Origin: Symbiobacteriaceae bacterium
Lineage (GTDB): Bacteria; Bacillota; JAAYKD01; WRDA01
Reading direction: 5' to 3'
Assembly (NCBI GenBank): GCA_009779515.1
Contig: WREE01000136.1
Span: forward strand, 1-5,561
DNA: 5,561 nt
In this document: in pieces, positions 5,418-5,561 of the stretch
Layout of the letters: the number at the start of each line of letters is the position of its first letter
How positions within the stretch are numbered: the stretch's first letter is position 1
Notes under the pieces: model-generated
The model's input: the letters and a program-made list of their open reading frames with translations, nothing else
Database searches by the model: none
Told to the model about the DNA's origin: nothing
Made by a program: the position numbers and the translations under genes

Positions 5418-5561
5418 ATGAAACCTTATGCCGAGAGAGTTACGGCTCTCCACCAGCTTAAGCTGGCACATAACGAAGAAAAGCTGCGCCGCACCGGCGG
5501 TTCCTATAATACCGACGATCATGGCTGGATTCCTTTGGACTTAGCTCCAGGCTACCTACCA
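5418..5561 (+). CDS. Start of a probable glycyl radical enzyme, truncated by window edge
   Basis: ATG 5418 has AGGGAG seven bases upstream and lies 11 bases after the activase stop, so the two are almost surely co-transcribed. The 48 visible codons are open to the window edge and encode a hydrophilic N-terminus, with basic and acidic residues first (KLAHNEEKLRRTGG) and then DDHGWIPLDLAPGYLP. Glycyl radical enzymes are normally encoded next to their activase, and a charged N-terminal segment suits them. That identification rests on context, as the glycyl loop and catalytic Cys would lie hundreds of residues further on. The DDHGWIP stretch does not look like the start of pyruvate formate-lyase. 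It could belong to a decarboxylase- or lyase-type member, but I cannot assign a substrate. Confidence 0.6.
   Translation, partial: MKPYAERVTALHQLKLAHNEEKLRRTGGSYNTDDHGWIPLDLAPGYLP

Overview
The window reads as chromosomal DNA from an anaerobic, selenocysteine-using bacterium, most likely a Clostridia-type Firmicute. The evidence is strong AGGAGG-type ribosome binding sites, GTG starts, a mid-range base composition, a glycyl-radical activating enzyme and a small redox protein whose reading frame needs UGA to be read as selenocysteine. No species can be named from the sequence alone. There are no rRNA or tRNA genes, CRISPR arrays, insertion sequences or phage genes.

Left block (about 1-4012, minus strand). 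Three tightly packed genes appear to form one operon, transcribed right to left: a MATE-family multidrug/metabolite exporter, an AbgB-like M20 peptidase (p-aminobenzoyl-glutamate hydrolase family), and a 377-residue protein. The C-terminal two thirds of that last protein has the fold signature of a methyltetrahydrofolate methyltransferase-type pterin-binding barrel. The last two genes overlap as ATGA. A hairpin just after the last stop probably terminates the operon. AbgB hydrolyses a folate breakdown product and the last protein looks like a folate-binding fold, so a link to folate catabolites is attractive. However, the residues that hold the pterin in the characterised methyltransferase are all replaced here.

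Divergent intergenic region (4013-4168). It carries a hairpin just upstream of the exporter's ribosome binding site. It must also hold the promoters for both directions, although no convincing promoter pair was found.

Right block (4169-5561, plus strand). The first gene is an 87-residue glutaredoxin-like protein with an in-frame TGA at the first position of its CxxC motif (U-P-Q-C). It is invisible to ordinary gene calling and is probably a selenoprotein. After a stem-loop comes a glycyl-radical-enzyme activating protein (radical SAM plus two 4Fe-4S ferredoxin-type clusters). Eleven bases after its stop begins a gene cut by the window edge, by position most likely the glycyl radical enzyme it activates. 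The substrate of that enzyme cannot be determined from the 48 residues visible.

Most noteworthy are the unannotated selenoprotein and the folate-flavoured operon ending in a pterin-binding-fold protein with a rewritten active site.
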